A DNA stretch of 37,243 nucleotides from Syntrophaceae bacterium UBA7520 (lineage in GTDB: Bacteria; Desulfobacterota; Syntrophia; Syntrophales; Smithellaceae), in assembly GCA_002478265.1 (NCBI GenBank), contig DLNC01000011.1:1-37243 (forward strand), in the 5' to 3' direction. Shown in pieces: positions 16,772 through 24,692 of this stretch (its first letter is position 1; each line of letters starts with the position of its first letter). The notes beneath the pieces were generated by a model. It saw only the letters and a list, made by a program, of their open reading frames with translations, was not told the origin of the DNA and ran no database searches. The position numbers and the translations under genes are program-made.

Positions 16772-17695
16772 CTAAATGATGTACGCCAGAAGGAAGCTCA
16801 GCGATGTGCCCAGGTTCACGGCGATGTTCAGGCCGCATAAAACTTCTAGAAATTTTTGCTCTTCGTGTTTGCCGCGCAGCAGCATTAATATAATAAAAAG
16901 AGAAATCAGGAAAAAGGGCAGATAAAAGTAAGACACGGCAAGGGGAACACCCAGCTTGACCGAATAAAGCATGGTCAAGCTCGTCAGCAGCGCCAACAGC
17001 GTGTAAAGAGCCGTAGTTGCTTTCTTGCCGAGGCGATAAAGTAAATTCCTTTTTCCGGTTTTTTTGTCCGCTTCAGCATCGGGAAATTCGTTAAGCAGAA
17101 TGACGTTGATAATGCTCAGGCCGACGGGAATGGCCAGCCAGTGAACCAGAGGATGAATGGTCGCGGTCTGTATGTAGTAGGCCGAGGCAATCGTCAGCCA
17201 GCCGTAGCAAAAACCGATAAGCAATTCACCCCATCCTCGTTCAACCAGGCGGACAGGACGCAAAGAATAAAAAAGCCCCGCGAACGCGCCCAGTGCCCCC
17301 AGCGGCAGAGTGAAAGGACCTGTTTTAAAATAAAATTGTAGAATAATTCCGATACATCCGGCGAGAAGCAACGAGATAATGCTTGTCCATAAAGCGGCGC
17401 GCCGCGGTAAAATGCCTTGCTGAATAATGCCGGAGCCGCCGGCAAATTTGCTGTCATGAAGCCGCCGTGATATTTCATCTTCCCGGATGTCGGAATATTC
17501 CCCGGCGTGATAGGTGGAAAGCATGATGAGAATCAGCGCGCTGATGCCGAGCATAAAGACAGGGGCGTCAAAGGATGATGTAAATTTCCAGGCGAGGATT
17601 GTTCCCAGAACAAAGGGCATGATTCCCACGGTATGAAAAGGCAGCCGCGAAAGACTAAACCACCCGCCTAAAACTTTTTTCCATGAATTTACCAT
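16772..17695 (-). CDS. UbiA-family prenyltransferase
   Basis: An integral membrane protein of about 307 residues with eight to nine hydrophobic helices, transferring an isoprenoid chain to an aromatic or related acceptor. The second aspartate motif is intact: NEFPDAEAD at 202-210 (Nx3Dx3D). The first is changed: GEYSDIREDE at 65-74 keeps Dx3D (Asp69, Asp73) but lacks the usual Asn. The overall pattern is closest to MenA-type dihydroxynaphthoate prenyltransferases, but no quinone or heme gene is adjacent, so the acceptor stays unnamed. The ATG at 17695 is chosen on protein pattern. A GTG at 17734 would add 13 residues and has an AGGA upstream, so it is a real alternative. Confidence 0.82.
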   Translation of the reverse strand: MVNSWKKVLGGWFSLSRLPFHTVGIMPFVLGTILAWKFTSSFDAPVFMLGISALILIMLSTYHAGEYSDIREDEISRRLHDSKFAGGSGIIQQGILPRRAALWTSIISLLLAGCIGIILQFYFKTGPFTLPLGALGAFAGLFYSLRPVRLVERGWGELLIGFCYGWLTIASAYYIQTATIHPLVHWLAIPVGLSIINVILLNEFPDAEADKKTGKRNLLYRLGKKATTALYTLLALLTSLTMLYSVKLGVPLAVSYFYLPFFLISLFIILMLLRGKHEEQKFLEVLCGLNIAVNLGTSLSFLLAYII

Positions 17696-17734
17696 AAGCC
17701 GCCCGTGCCGGATGCAGATTGAATTTACTAACAC

Positions 17735-18117
17735 ATAGGATTTTTCCTGTCAAAAGGCCAGGAGGAAAAGACTTGTTTTAATTCATCCGAAGAAAGCAGG
17801 ATTTTATTAATAGTATTTTTGAGAAAAGAGCATTTTGGCCCGCGATTTTCTGGCGTCGCGCATGGTTTGAAAGACCGTTTTTTAAAGAATAATTTCTTCT
17901 TGCCTGTTGATTTCTTATATGTTAGGCGTAGCGCGAGTTTACGGGTCAAGGCATATCTAAATTCCTTGTAACAATTGTTTTTTTAAGATAAAAACCGAAT
18001 TCGTCAGATTAATAATTTTTTATAAAAGAGAAAAGAGACGTAATTTTTATTAATGGCCGCTCGCGGCGTTTGTAAGTGTTAAATTATTATTGAAAATCAC
18101 AAGGGGGCAGCAACTAA
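17735..18117. other. Gene-free AT-rich stretch before the HU gene
   Basis: About 380 bases between the divergent prenyltransferase and HU genes. It is AT-rich with many T- and A-runs. I see no credible gene: a 73-codon minus-strand frame starts with TTG, has no ribosome site and runs into the prenyltransferase start. It presumably holds promoters for both neighbours. TTGTAA followed by TAAGAT around 17967-17990 is one possibility, but I cannot choose with confidence. Confidence 0.4.
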
Positions 18118-18390
18118 ATGACAAAAGCGGAATTGATTGAGGCGATGGCAACGGGAGCGGATATTACCAAAGCGGCGGCGGCTTTGGCGCTTGACGCTTA
18201 CGTTGACGCGGTCTCCAAAGAGTTGAAGAAAGGCGGCAAAATCAGCTTGGTTGGTTTCGGCACGTTTTCCATTTCCAAAAGAAAAGCCAGGGAGGGAAGA
18301 AATCCGAAAACCGGCGAGACCCTCAAAATCCCGGCGAAAAAAGTTGTTAAATTCAAACCCGGCAAAGAGCTGGCGGATAAAGTAAGCTAA
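18118..18390 (+). CDS. hup: HU-family DNA-binding protein
   Basis: A 90-residue histone-like nucleoid protein that binds and bends DNA as a dimer. The N-terminus TKAELIEAMA and the signature GFGTFSISKRKAREGRNPKTG (~47-67), holding the DNA-wrapping arm, are standard, as is the FKPGKELADKV end. AAGGGGG lies upstream of the ATG. It is followed by a structured leader and trpS. A second paralogue lies 3.4 kb downstream after rluB. Confidence 0.95.
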   Translation: MTKAELIEAMATGADITKAAAALALDAYVDAVSKELKKGGKISLVGFGTFSISKRKAREGRNPKTGETLKIPAKKVVKFKPGKELADKVS

Positions 18391-18419
18391 AAACATTTTT
18401 TTAAGTTATCATAAAACTG

Positions 18420-18484
18420 GGGCCTCCGCATTATTCCGATAATTAATGGGAGGCCTTAGCGCGTTCATCTCATTAACGCTAGGC
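18420..18484 (+). other. Structured gap between hup and trpS with competing hairpins
   Basis: GGCCTCC at 18421-18427 pairs with GGAGGCC at 18449-18455, and the loop can pair further (ATTAT/ATAAT). A second hairpin, GCGTT at 18461-18465 with AACGC at 18475-18479, or TAGCG/CGCTA around the same place, can also form. Outer arms of the second would compete with the first for AGGCC. There is no T-tract, so it is not a standard terminator. It could be an RNA leader for trpS or a weak processing site. Confidence 0.4.
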
Positions 18485-18520
18485 ACATATAGCAGCAAGG
18501 AGTTTTTATTTTGGCGCTAA
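18446..18520 (+). other. Possible short upstream ORF overlapping the trpS start
   Basis: ATG at 18446 opens 24 codons (MGGLSAFISLTLGTY...FLFWR) ending at TAA 18518-18520. Its last codons TTT TGG CGC TAA overlap the TTG start of trpS in another frame, putting a Trp codon at the trpS initiation site. No ribosome site precedes the ATG, so chance is a strong alternative. Confidence 0.2.
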
Positions 18521-19500
18521 AAAGAATTCTCAGCGGCATGCGCCCGACCGGAAAATTGCATTTGGGAAACCTGCACGGCGCGTTGGGCAACTGGATTGAA
18601 CTGCAGAATAGCGGCAAATATGATTGTTTTTATTTTGTCGCCGATTGGCACGCTTTTACCAGCGAGTACAGCTCCACGGAGGGCATCAGGGAAAACATAA
18701 CCTCCATGGTCATTGACTGGCTCGCGGCCGGCCTCAATCCGCAAAAAAGCACCCTGTTTGTGCAATCCGCCGTAAAAGAACACGCGGAATTATTCCTGTT
18801 GCTTTCCATGATTACGCCGCTGGCCTGGCTGGAGCGAAATCCCACCTATAAGGAAATGAAGGCGGAGCTGTCCAATAAGGATTTATCCACGTTCGGATTT
18901 CTGGGCTACCCTGTTTTGCAGGCCGCGGACATCATCATGTATAAAGCCAATGGCGTTCCGGTGGGCGTGGATCAGTTGCCGCACGTCGAACTTACCAGGG
19001 AGATTGCCCGGCGTTTCAATTTTCTTTATCGGGAAATATTTCCCGTTCCGGAGCCGCTTTTGGCGGGCGTCCCCAAGCTTTTGGGCATTGACGGTCGCAA
19101 GATGAGCAAATCGTACGACAATTCTATCTATATCAGCGATACCGGCAAGGAACTGCAGCAAAAAATTTCCGGCATGTTCACCGACCCGCAGCGCATGAGA
19201 AAAACCGATCCGGGCGATCCCTCGATCTGCAACGTGTTCACTTTTCACGGCTTGTACACGCCGTCGCAGAAGGTGGAGGAAATCAATGTGAACTGCCGCA
19301 GGGCGGGTATCGGCTGCACCGAATGCAAGAAATTGCTGGCTGCGCGCGTGGCCGAGGTCATGGCTCCGATGCATGAACGGATTAATTATTACCAGAAGCA
19401 TCTTGATGAAGTAAAGGCGATTATCGAAGAAGGAAACAGCAAGGCGACAAAAATAGCGCGGCAAACCATGGAAGAAGTTCGCGCCGCGGTTAAAATCTGA
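18511..19500 (+). CDS. trpS: Tryptophanyl-tRNA synthetase
   Basis: Class I aminoacyl-tRNA synthetase charging tRNA-Trp. It has 329 residues, the usual size. The HIGH-type motif is HLGN at 17-20 in GKLHLGNLHG and the KMSKS loop is at 197-201 in GRKMSKSYDN. YPVLQAADIIMYKA and GVDQLPHVELTREIARRFN are typical family blocks. A TTG start at 18511 is chosen because AAGGAG lies eight bases upstream and the protein begins there as its relatives do (KRILSGMRPTG). It leads into scpA after 16 bases, the common deltaproteobacterial order. Confidence 0.95.
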   Translation: MALKRILSGMRPTGKLHLGNLHGALGNWIELQNSGKYDCFYFVADWHAFTSEYSSTEGIRENITSMVIDWLAAGLNPQKSTLFVQSAVKEHAELFLLLSMITPLAWLERNPTYKEMKAELSNKDLSTFGFLGYPVLQAADIIMYKANGVPVGVDQLPHVELTREIARRFNFLYREIFPVPEPLLAGVPKLLGIDGRKMSKSYDNSIYISDTGKELQQKISGMFTDPQRMRKTDPGDPSICNVFTFHGLYTPSQKVEEINVNCRRAGIGCTECKKLLAARVAEVMAPMHERINYYQKHLDEVKAIIEEGNSKATKIARQTMEEVRAAVKI

Positions 19501-19516
19501 TCCGGCCGCATTTTTT

Positions 19517-20254
19517 ATGAACGAAGAACAGACGACAGATTACGCCATAAAGTTGGATATTTTCGAAGGCCCGCTGGACCTGCTGTTATATCTGATCAAA
19601 AAAAACGAGATAGACATCTATAATATCCCCGTCGCACTGATTACCGAGCAGTATCTTCAGTATCTAAAAATGATCAAGTCGCTCAATCTGGATTTGGCCG
19701 GGGAATACCTCGTCATGGCGTCCACCCTCATCCACATCAAGTCCAAGATGCTTCTGCCCGAACCGGAAGAGCCGGAGGAGGAAGAGGAAGATCCGCGCGC
19801 GGAACTTGTCCGCCAGCTTATCGAATACAAGACATTCAAGGAGGCGGCGGCAGGTCTTTTGGAAAGGCCGATGCTGGAGCGCGATGTTTTTAAGCGCGCG
19901 GCGTTTCTGCCGGAAGAACTCGAAAAGGCGCCCCCTGATGAAGACGAGCTCATTGAAGTGAGCATTTTTGAGCTGATTGAAGCTTTTCACCGCATTGTTT
20001 CGCGCATCGGCACGAAAGAGCTTATGGAAATTGACACGGAAAAAATGTCGGTTACGGATATCATCAATGAGATAATGGAGAGGCTTTCCATCGAGAAAAA
20101 CGTCACCTTTGATCAGCTGATGGGAGAAATAAAGTCGCGCCGCCGCGTTATTTATACTTTTCTGGCGCTTCTGGAACTGATAAAATTGCGCATGGTCAGG
20201 GCTTATCAGGCCTCGGCCTTCGGCGTGATAAGAATATTTCCGGCTGTGGAGTAG
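19517..20254 (+). CDS. scpA: Segregation and condensation protein A
   Basis: Kleisin subunit of the SMC-ScpAB condensin, which compacts and separates chromosomes. The 245 residues begin with the conserved block LDIFEGPLDLLLYLIKKNEIDIYNIPVA (~9-36), which binds the SMC neck. A glutamate-rich linker (PEEPEEEEED, ~82-91) follows, and the C-terminal winged helix (~175-245) contains TFLALLELIKLRMVRAYQ and ends FGVIRIFPA. It starts 16 bases after trpS and ends three bases before scpB. The smc gene is not in the window. Confidence 0.94.
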   Translation: MNEEQTTDYAIKLDIFEGPLDLLLYLIKKNEIDIYNIPVALITEQYLQYLKMIKSLNLDLAGEYLVMASTLIHIKSKMLLPEPEEPEEEEEDPRAELVRQLIEYKTFKEAAAGLLERPMLERDVFKRAAFLPEELEKAPPDEDELIEVSIFELIEAFHRIVSRIGTKELMEIDTEKMSVTDIINEIMERLSIEKNVTFDQLMGEIKSRRRVIYTFLALLELIKLRMVRAYQASAFGVIRIFPAVE

Positions 20255-20257
20255 GAG

Positions 20258-20929
20258 ATGGAAAACATTAAAGCAGTGATTGAAGCCTTGATTTTAGCGT
20301 CAGACGCGCCGCTCGGATTGGAAAAGATATGCGCGGTTATTCCCGAGGTGGAAAAAGAACAGGTGAGAGCCGCGCTTGATGATTTAATGGCGGAGCATGA
20401 CCGGCGCGCGGGGGGAATATGCCTGCAGGAAGTCGCCGGCGGGTTTCAGTTCCGCACGCGTCCGGAATTGGGGCACTGGGTAAAGAAATTAAAAGGAACA
20501 AAACCGGCCGCCATGTCGGCTTCGGTCATGGAGACGCTGGCCATCGTCGCTTATCGTCAGCCGATCGTGAAATCGGAAATCGAAAGCATCCGGGGCGTGG
20601 ACGCGGGGCACGCGCTCAAAGTGCTTCTGGAAAAAAAGCTGCTGCGTATTTTAGGGCGCAAGGATGTTCCCGGAAAGCCGATTATTTACGGCACCACGAA
20701 AAAATTCCTGGAAGTGTTCAATCTCAAAGACCTCTCCGAACTCCCCACCCTGCGGGAACTCAAAGAGCTAAACGAACCGGAAGGCAATCTTGTTCCCGTC
20801 GAGCCGGATGACGCAGAAGAAGCGCAAGAGTCTGCCGGCCAGTCCGCGGGAGAATCCGCGGAAAACCCTGAAGTAAAATCCACGGAGGATTCTTCCGAGA
20901 AACCTCCGGAAGAAAATTCCTCTTCATGA
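20258..20929 (+). CDS. scpB: Segregation and condensation protein B
   Basis: Partner of ScpA in the SMC complex. The 223 residues comprise two winged-helix domains (~1-80 and ~85-165) with the family blocks IEALILASDAPLG, EVAGGFQFRTRPEL, ETLAIVAYRQPIVKSEIESIRG and LLEKKLLRILGRKDVPGKPIIYGTT. Residues ~176-223 form a low-complexity Ser/Glu-rich tail that may be disordered. Its stop overlaps the rluB start by ATGA. Confidence 0.94.
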   Translation: MENIKAVIEALILASDAPLGLEKICAVIPEVEKEQVRAALDDLMAEHDRRAGGICLQEVAGGFQFRTRPELGHWVKKLKGTKPAAMSASVMETLAIVAYRQPIVKSEIESIRGVDAGHALKVLLEKKLLRILGRKDVPGKPIIYGTTKKFLEVFNLKDLSELPTLRELKELNEPEGNLVPVEPDDAEEAQESAGQSAGESAENPEVKSTEDSSEKPPEENSSS

Positions 20930-21669
20930 AAGAGCGCCTGCAAAAAATAATCTCCGCCGCGGGAATCGCCTCGCGCCGCCGCGCGGAAGAGCTTATCGCG
21001 GCCGGCAGGGTGAGCGTAAACGGCGTGGTGGTCAGGCAACCGGGGACAAAAGCCGACAGCGTCAAAGATACAATCCGCGTGGACGGCAACACGATTTTCA
21101 CCAGCAAAACAAATTTATATATCGCGCTGAACAAGCCGGAGGGCGTTATCACCACCATGAGTGACCCGCAAAAAAGGCCGACCGTCGTGGAATTGTTGCG
21201 CGACGTGCCGGAGCGCGTCTATCCGGTGGGCCGGCTTGATTATGATTCTTCAGGGCTTCTGTTGCTCACCAACGACGGAGATTTCGCGCAGCGTGTCCAG
21301 CATCCAAGCTTTCAGATACCAAAAGTTTACCGCGTTAAAATACAGGGACATATTCCCAAAAAAGAAATAAAAAAACTCGGCGAGGGAATTGTGTTGCCTG
21401 ACGCGACAATATTCCGGCCGGAAAATATCACGCTGGAAAAATTCAACGAAAAAAGCAGCTGGCTGAGACTGACTTTGCGGGAAGGCAAGAATAGAATAAT
21501 CAGGAAAGGTTTTGACGCGGCCGGATACAGGGTCAGCCGCCTGCGGAGGGAATCCATCGGTCCGGTCAGCCTGGGAGCGCTCAAGGAAGGTTCCTGGCGG
21601 CATCTTTCCCGGAAGGAAATAACCGAATTGCTGGACTTGGCCGTCAGAAAAAAGGCAAAAAATTCTTGA
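20926..21669 (+). CDS. rluB: Pseudouridine synthase of the RluB/RsuA type
   Basis: Converts a uridine in ribosomal RNA (position 2605 of 23S in E. coli RluB) to pseudouridine. The 247 residues have an S4 RNA-binding domain at ~1-60 (LQKIISAAGIASRRRAEELI) and the catalytic domain with ALNKPEGVITTMSD at 67-80 and YPVGRLDYDSSGLLLLTNDG at 99-118; Asp105 is the catalytic aspartate. EGKNRIIRKGFDAAGYRVSRL is typical near the end (the family more often has NRQIRRM). It is coupled to scpB by a four-base overlap, a common arrangement. Confidence 0.93.
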   Translation: MKERLQKIISAAGIASRRRAEELIAAGRVSVNGVVVRQPGTKADSVKDTIRVDGNTIFTSKTNLYIALNKPEGVITTMSDPQKRPTVVELLRDVPERVYPVGRLDYDSSGLLLLTNDGDFAQRVQHPSFQIPKVYRVKIQGHIPKKEIKKLGEGIVLPDATIFRPENITLEKFNEKSSWLRLTLREGKNRIIRKGFDAAGYRVSRLRRESIGPVSLGALKEGSWRHLSRKEITELLDLAVRKKAKNS

Positions 21670-21693
21670 CTTTAAGGGCAAAATAAATAATAA
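21666..21693 (+). promoter_or_regulatory. Candidate promoter for the second HU/IHF gene
   Basis: TTGACT at 21666-21671 overlaps the rluB stop and is followed after 16 bases by TAATAA (21688-21693), about 70 bases before the next start. This would let the HU-like gene be expressed apart from the upstream operon. Confidence 0.4.
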
Positions 21694-21765
21694 GTTCAAA
21701 CGTATGGAGATGGTCGCATAAATCTATCGCGAAAGAAATTAAGTAAGCAGCCTTAAGGAGGAGCC

Positions 21766-22047
21766 ATGAACAAGTCCGATCTGATTCAAGCTTTAAGCAG
21801 TAAGCTCAACTTAACCGAAAAAAAAGCAATAGATGTCATAAATCTTATTTTTAAGGGTTTTACCGACGAGTTGAAAAAAGGCGGGCGCATCGAAATCAGG
21901 GGTTTTGGCAGCTTTGTCGTGAAGGATTACGGCTCATACACGGGAAGAAATCCGAAAACCGGCGATAAAATTCAGGTGGAACCGAAGAAATTGCCTTTTT
22001 TTAAAGTAGGCAAAGAATTGAAAGACATGGTTGACCAGAAAAAATAA
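21766..22047 (+). CDS. HU/IHF-family DNA-binding protein
   Basis: A 93-residue nucleoid protein of the HU/IHF family. Features: MNKSDLIQALSSKLNLTEKKA, the arm signature GFGSFVVKDYGSYTGRNPKTG (~47-67) and a C-terminus FKVGKELKDMV. Details such as KGGRIEIRGFGSF and the KDY arm lean towards IHF-beta rather than HU, but by eye I cannot assign the subunit. AAGGAGGAGCC just before the ATG is a strong ribosome site. It is followed by a strong terminator shared with sodB. Confidence 0.93.
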   Translation: MNKSDLIQALSSKLNLTEKKAIDVINLIFKGFTDELKKGGRIEIRGFGSFVVKDYGSYTGRNPKTGDKIQVEPKKLPFFKVGKELKDMVDQKK

Positions 22048-22082
22048 CGCCTCCATCCTGCTTGCTCAATTTAAAATGCTTC

Positions 22083-22128
22083 AAACAAAAAAGGGGACTT
22101 GAATCAAGTCCCCTTTTTTGTTTTTTTT
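22083..22128. terminator. Bidirectional intrinsic terminator between the HU/IHF gene and sodB
   Basis: Perfect 16-base inverted repeat: 22086-22101 and 22105-22120 with a three-base loop. The core is GGGGACTTG/CAAGTCCCC, flanked by A6 on the left and T6-G-T8 on the right. It works in both directions for two convergent genes. Confidence 0.93.
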
Positions 22129-22145
22129 CATTTGGATTATTATAA

Positions 22146-22733
22146 TCAGCCCAAATTCGCGTTGACAAAATCCCAGTTGATGAGATTTTGGATTACTGCC
22201 GTCAGATAGTCCGGGCGGCGATTCTGGTAATCCAGGTAGTAGGCGTGTTCCCAGACATCAATGGTTAAAAGCGGTTTCTGACCGTGCGCGATGGGCGTGT
22301 CGGCATTCGGTGTTTTGGTTATCTTTAAATCGTTGCCCTCCAGAATGAGCCAGGCCCAGCCGCTGCCGAACTGCGTGATGCCGGCGTTTTTCAGCTCTTC
22401 GGCGAATTTATCAAAACTTCCCCAGGCCGCGTTGATTTTATCCGCGATTTTTCCCGTGGGTTTTCCGCCTTTTTTCAGCGACTGCCAGTAAAAGGTATGA
22501 TTCCAGACCTGGGCGGCGTTGTTGAAAATGCCCGCTTTGGCGGCGTCCTTTGCTGAAGTTTTAATTATATCGTCGAGCGATTTTCCCGCCAGCTCCGTCC
22601 CTTCGATAAGTTTATTCAAATTATCCACGTAAGCTTTGTGATGCTTGCCGTAGTGGAAATCCAGTGTGTTGGCGCTGATAAAAGGCGCCAGCGCATCCTT
22701 CGCAAACGGTAATTCGGGTAGTGTTATGGCCAT
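22146..22733 (-). CDS. sodB: Iron superoxide dismutase
   Basis: Converts superoxide to oxygen and hydrogen peroxide. The 195 residues have the four metal ligands His27 (FHYGKHH), His79 (VWNHTFYW), Asp159 and His163 (DVWEHAYY). Gln75 in NNAAQVWNH occupies the position typical of the iron enzyme, while manganese enzymes carry it elsewhere. There is no signal peptide, so it is cytoplasmic. AAGGAG lies just upstream of the ATG. In a presumed anaerobe it protects against oxygen exposure. It sits downstream of the zinc transporter operon on the same strand but is separated by about 170 bases. Confidence 0.95.
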   Translation of the reverse strand: MAITLPELPFAKDALAPFISANTLDFHYGKHHKAYVDNLNKLIEGTELAGKSLDDIIKTSAKDAAKAGIFNNAAQVWNHTFYWQSLKKGGKPTGKIADKINAAWGSFDKFAEELKNAGITQFGSGWAWLILEGNDLKITKTPNADTPIAHGQKPLLTIDVWEHAYYLDYQNRRPDYLTAVIQNLINWDFVNANLG

Positions 22734-22902
22734 AATTTATTCTCCTTTCTGTTTATGTTGATAAGTATAATCCTCTATTTTAGTTTGTCAATGAGGCTCG
22801 CTCAAAACAAGTTGGCGCGGTTTTTGGCCGCCAGCCGGATTCATCATTTGCCAAAAACAGAAAGCCGCTATGCCGCGCGAAAGAATTTTATTCAGACAAT
22901 GT

Positions 22903-23868
22903 TTATGACGGTGGAGTATCCTGCGCGGAAATAGTTTTCCCCTGGAAGACCTTTTTGTAGTTAAGCCAGTTTGTATAGATAAAATTGACGACCGCGAAAG
23001 CCAGCGCGGCGAAAGCCGCCTCAGGAGAGAAAACAAGCAGCGCCAGCCCGCCGGCCAGGCCGTAGTTTTTCATTGTGGCCAGAAGCAGCCAGGCGCTGGT
23101 TTTGCTTTCGGCGGCGTTGGTAAGACGCGCGATTTTGCAGAAAATGAAGAAGATAAGAAAGACGCTCAGCGCGGCGATAAACGTGATTTTGGTCATGTCC
23201 AGCGTCCAGTCAATGACAAAAGGTCTGATTTTGGCGGTGATGGTGTAAAAAACGATAAAAAAACAGGCGTCAATAATGACTCCCTCGTGTGTTTCGATTT
23301 TTTTATCCCATTCTCTTTCCACGATGACGCGCGAAACAACAAGCGGCAGAACAATCAGCGCGATGACGATAACCAGGATAAGCCAATAATTCAGTTCGGT
23401 GTACTTGAGAAAACCGAGGCCAATCAGCGGAATAACCAGCAGCGCGCCCAGGTGCGCGCCCGCGAAACCGGCAAAGACAATGGTCGAATCGGCCTTCAGG
23501 TTTTTGCCGAGGGCTAAAATGCCTACAGCCGGCGGAACGGCGGCGACAAGCACCAGCCCGAACCAGAAAGCTTCTTCCTGGATAAAGAACAAGATGCCCG
23601 TAAAAATAATCACATTTCCCAGCAATATATAATTCATGATATTGCCTTTAAATGCCGGGCTGATCAGCGGCCGGACGCGGCGGAAAAAACCACGCGGTAT
23701 TTTCAGGGGAGTGATTGTCATAATGGCCATCAACGCCGGCAAAATCAAAAAAATCGTGATTGCCGACGCCTGCGGGATGATAAATCCCGCCAGCAGAGCG
23801 CAAAGAAAAATAACGTTGGGACGGCTGAAAATAAATTTCAGAAATTTTTTTAATTTTTTAAGTTTCAT
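22903..23868 (-). CDS. BASS-family (bile acid:sodium symporter-like) membrane transporter
   Basis: A 321-residue integral membrane protein with about nine to ten hydrophobic helices. VLVAAVPPAVGILALGKNLKADSTI and the late block ATMKNYGLAGGLALLVF resemble the two conserved crossover regions of the BASS superfamily (bile acid, pantoate and arsenite/Acr3 carriers). There is no obvious Acr3 cysteine, so arsenite is not implied. The substrate is unknown. Its ATG overlaps the znuB TGA by four bases (ATGA), making it the fourth gene of the zinc operon. This suggests expression under the same control, though not necessarily a zinc substrate. Confidence 0.78.
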   Translation of the reverse strand: MKLKKLKKFLKFIFSRPNVIFLCALLAGFIIPQASAITIFLILPALMAIMTITPLKIPRGFFRRVRPLISPAFKGNIMNYILLGNVIIFTGILFFIQEEAFWFGLVLVAAVPPAVGILALGKNLKADSTIVFAGFAGAHLGALLVIPLIGLGFLKYTELNYWLILVIVIALIVLPLVVSRVIVEREWDKKIETHEGVIIDACFFIVFYTITAKIRPFVIDWTLDMTKITFIAALSVFLIFFIFCKIARLTNAAESKTSAWLLLATMKNYGLAGGLALLVFSPEAAFAALAFAVVNFIYTNWLNYKKVFQGKTISAQDTPPS

Positions 23869-24692
23869 CTGCGTGCCTGTATAACTTTTTTCGTCAAAAG
23901 TACAACAAACAAAAATAACGCGTTAAATATCACAATAGTTGCCCCGCTGGGCATGTTAAAAACAAAGGAAAAAAGCATGCCGCCCGCCACGGAAAAAACA
24001 GCAACCAGCGCGGAGGTGATGAGGGTTTTTTTAAAGGTCAGGGAAAGCTGCAGCGCCGTGACCGGCGGCAGAATCAGCAGCGCGGAAACAAGCATGATAC
24101 CGGCGATTTTCATCGCGGAAACAACAGCCGCCGCGGTCAGCGCCATGAGAATTATATTGATAAGATTTGTTTTGACGCCGATGCTTTTGGCAAGCTCTTC
24201 GTCAAAAGTAAGGGCAAAGAGGCCGGGATAGAAAAAAATGACGAAAAGAATCACGGCGCAAAAAATAAACAGTGATAAAAAAAGTTCGGCCTGGGTCGCC
24301 GTGAGAATGTTGCCGAAAAGGTAGCTCAGCAGATCGGCATTGTAGCCGCCGGAAACGCTCGCCATAATCACGCCGAGGGCGATGCCCACGGAAGAGACAA
24401 TTCCGATGGCGGCGTCGCCGTGAATGCGCCGCGAACGGGTCAGGTGCAAAATGGCCAGCGAGGAAAGAACAACGAGCGGCAGGGCGGCCAGCGTCACGTA
24501 AAGTGGGCTGAAGCCGAGCAGGATGACCGCCGCCACGCTGCCGAAAGTGACATGCGCCAGGCCGTCGCCGATAAGGGAAAGCCGCCGCAGCACCAGAAAG
24601 ACGCCCAAAAGCGAGCAGGAAAAGCCGATGAGCAATCCGGTGACCAGCGCGCGTTGCACGAATTCAAATTTTAATATTTCCGCGAATACCAT
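23865..24692 (-). CDS. znuB: Zinc/manganese ABC transporter permease, ZnuB type
   Basis: Membrane subunit of a metal-uptake ABC transporter. It has 275 residues and about eight helices. It begins with the family start FEFVQRALVTGLLIGFSCSLLGVFLVLRRLSLIGDGLAH and has HGDAAIGIVSS and KIAGIMLVSALLILPP, blocks typical of the ZnuB/MntB family. The start ATG overlaps the znuC stop (TAATG). Metal choice between zinc and manganese cannot be settled from the permease alone; the linked binding protein favours zinc. Confidence 0.92.
   Translation of the reverse strand: MVFAEILKFEFVQRALVTGLLIGFSCSLLGVFLVLRRLSLIGDGLAHVTFGSVAAVILLGFSPLYVTLAALPLVVLSSLAILHLTRSRRIHGDAAIGIVSSVGIALGVIMASVSGGYNADLLSYLFGNILTATQAELFLSLFIFCAVILFVIFFYPGLFALTFDEELAKSIGVKTNLINIILMALTAAAVVSAMKIAGIMLVSALLILPPVTALQLSLTFKKTLITSALVAVFSVAGGMLFSFVFNMPSGATIVIFNALFLFVVLLTKKVIQARR

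Noticed and set aside
17728..17949. A 73-codon minus-strand frame upstream of the prenyltransferase
   Set aside because: TTG start, no ribosome site, AT-rich biased composition; treated as intergenic.
18421..18455. Hairpin after hup read as an intrinsic terminator
   Set aside because: There is no T-tract after the stem, so it is listed only as structure.
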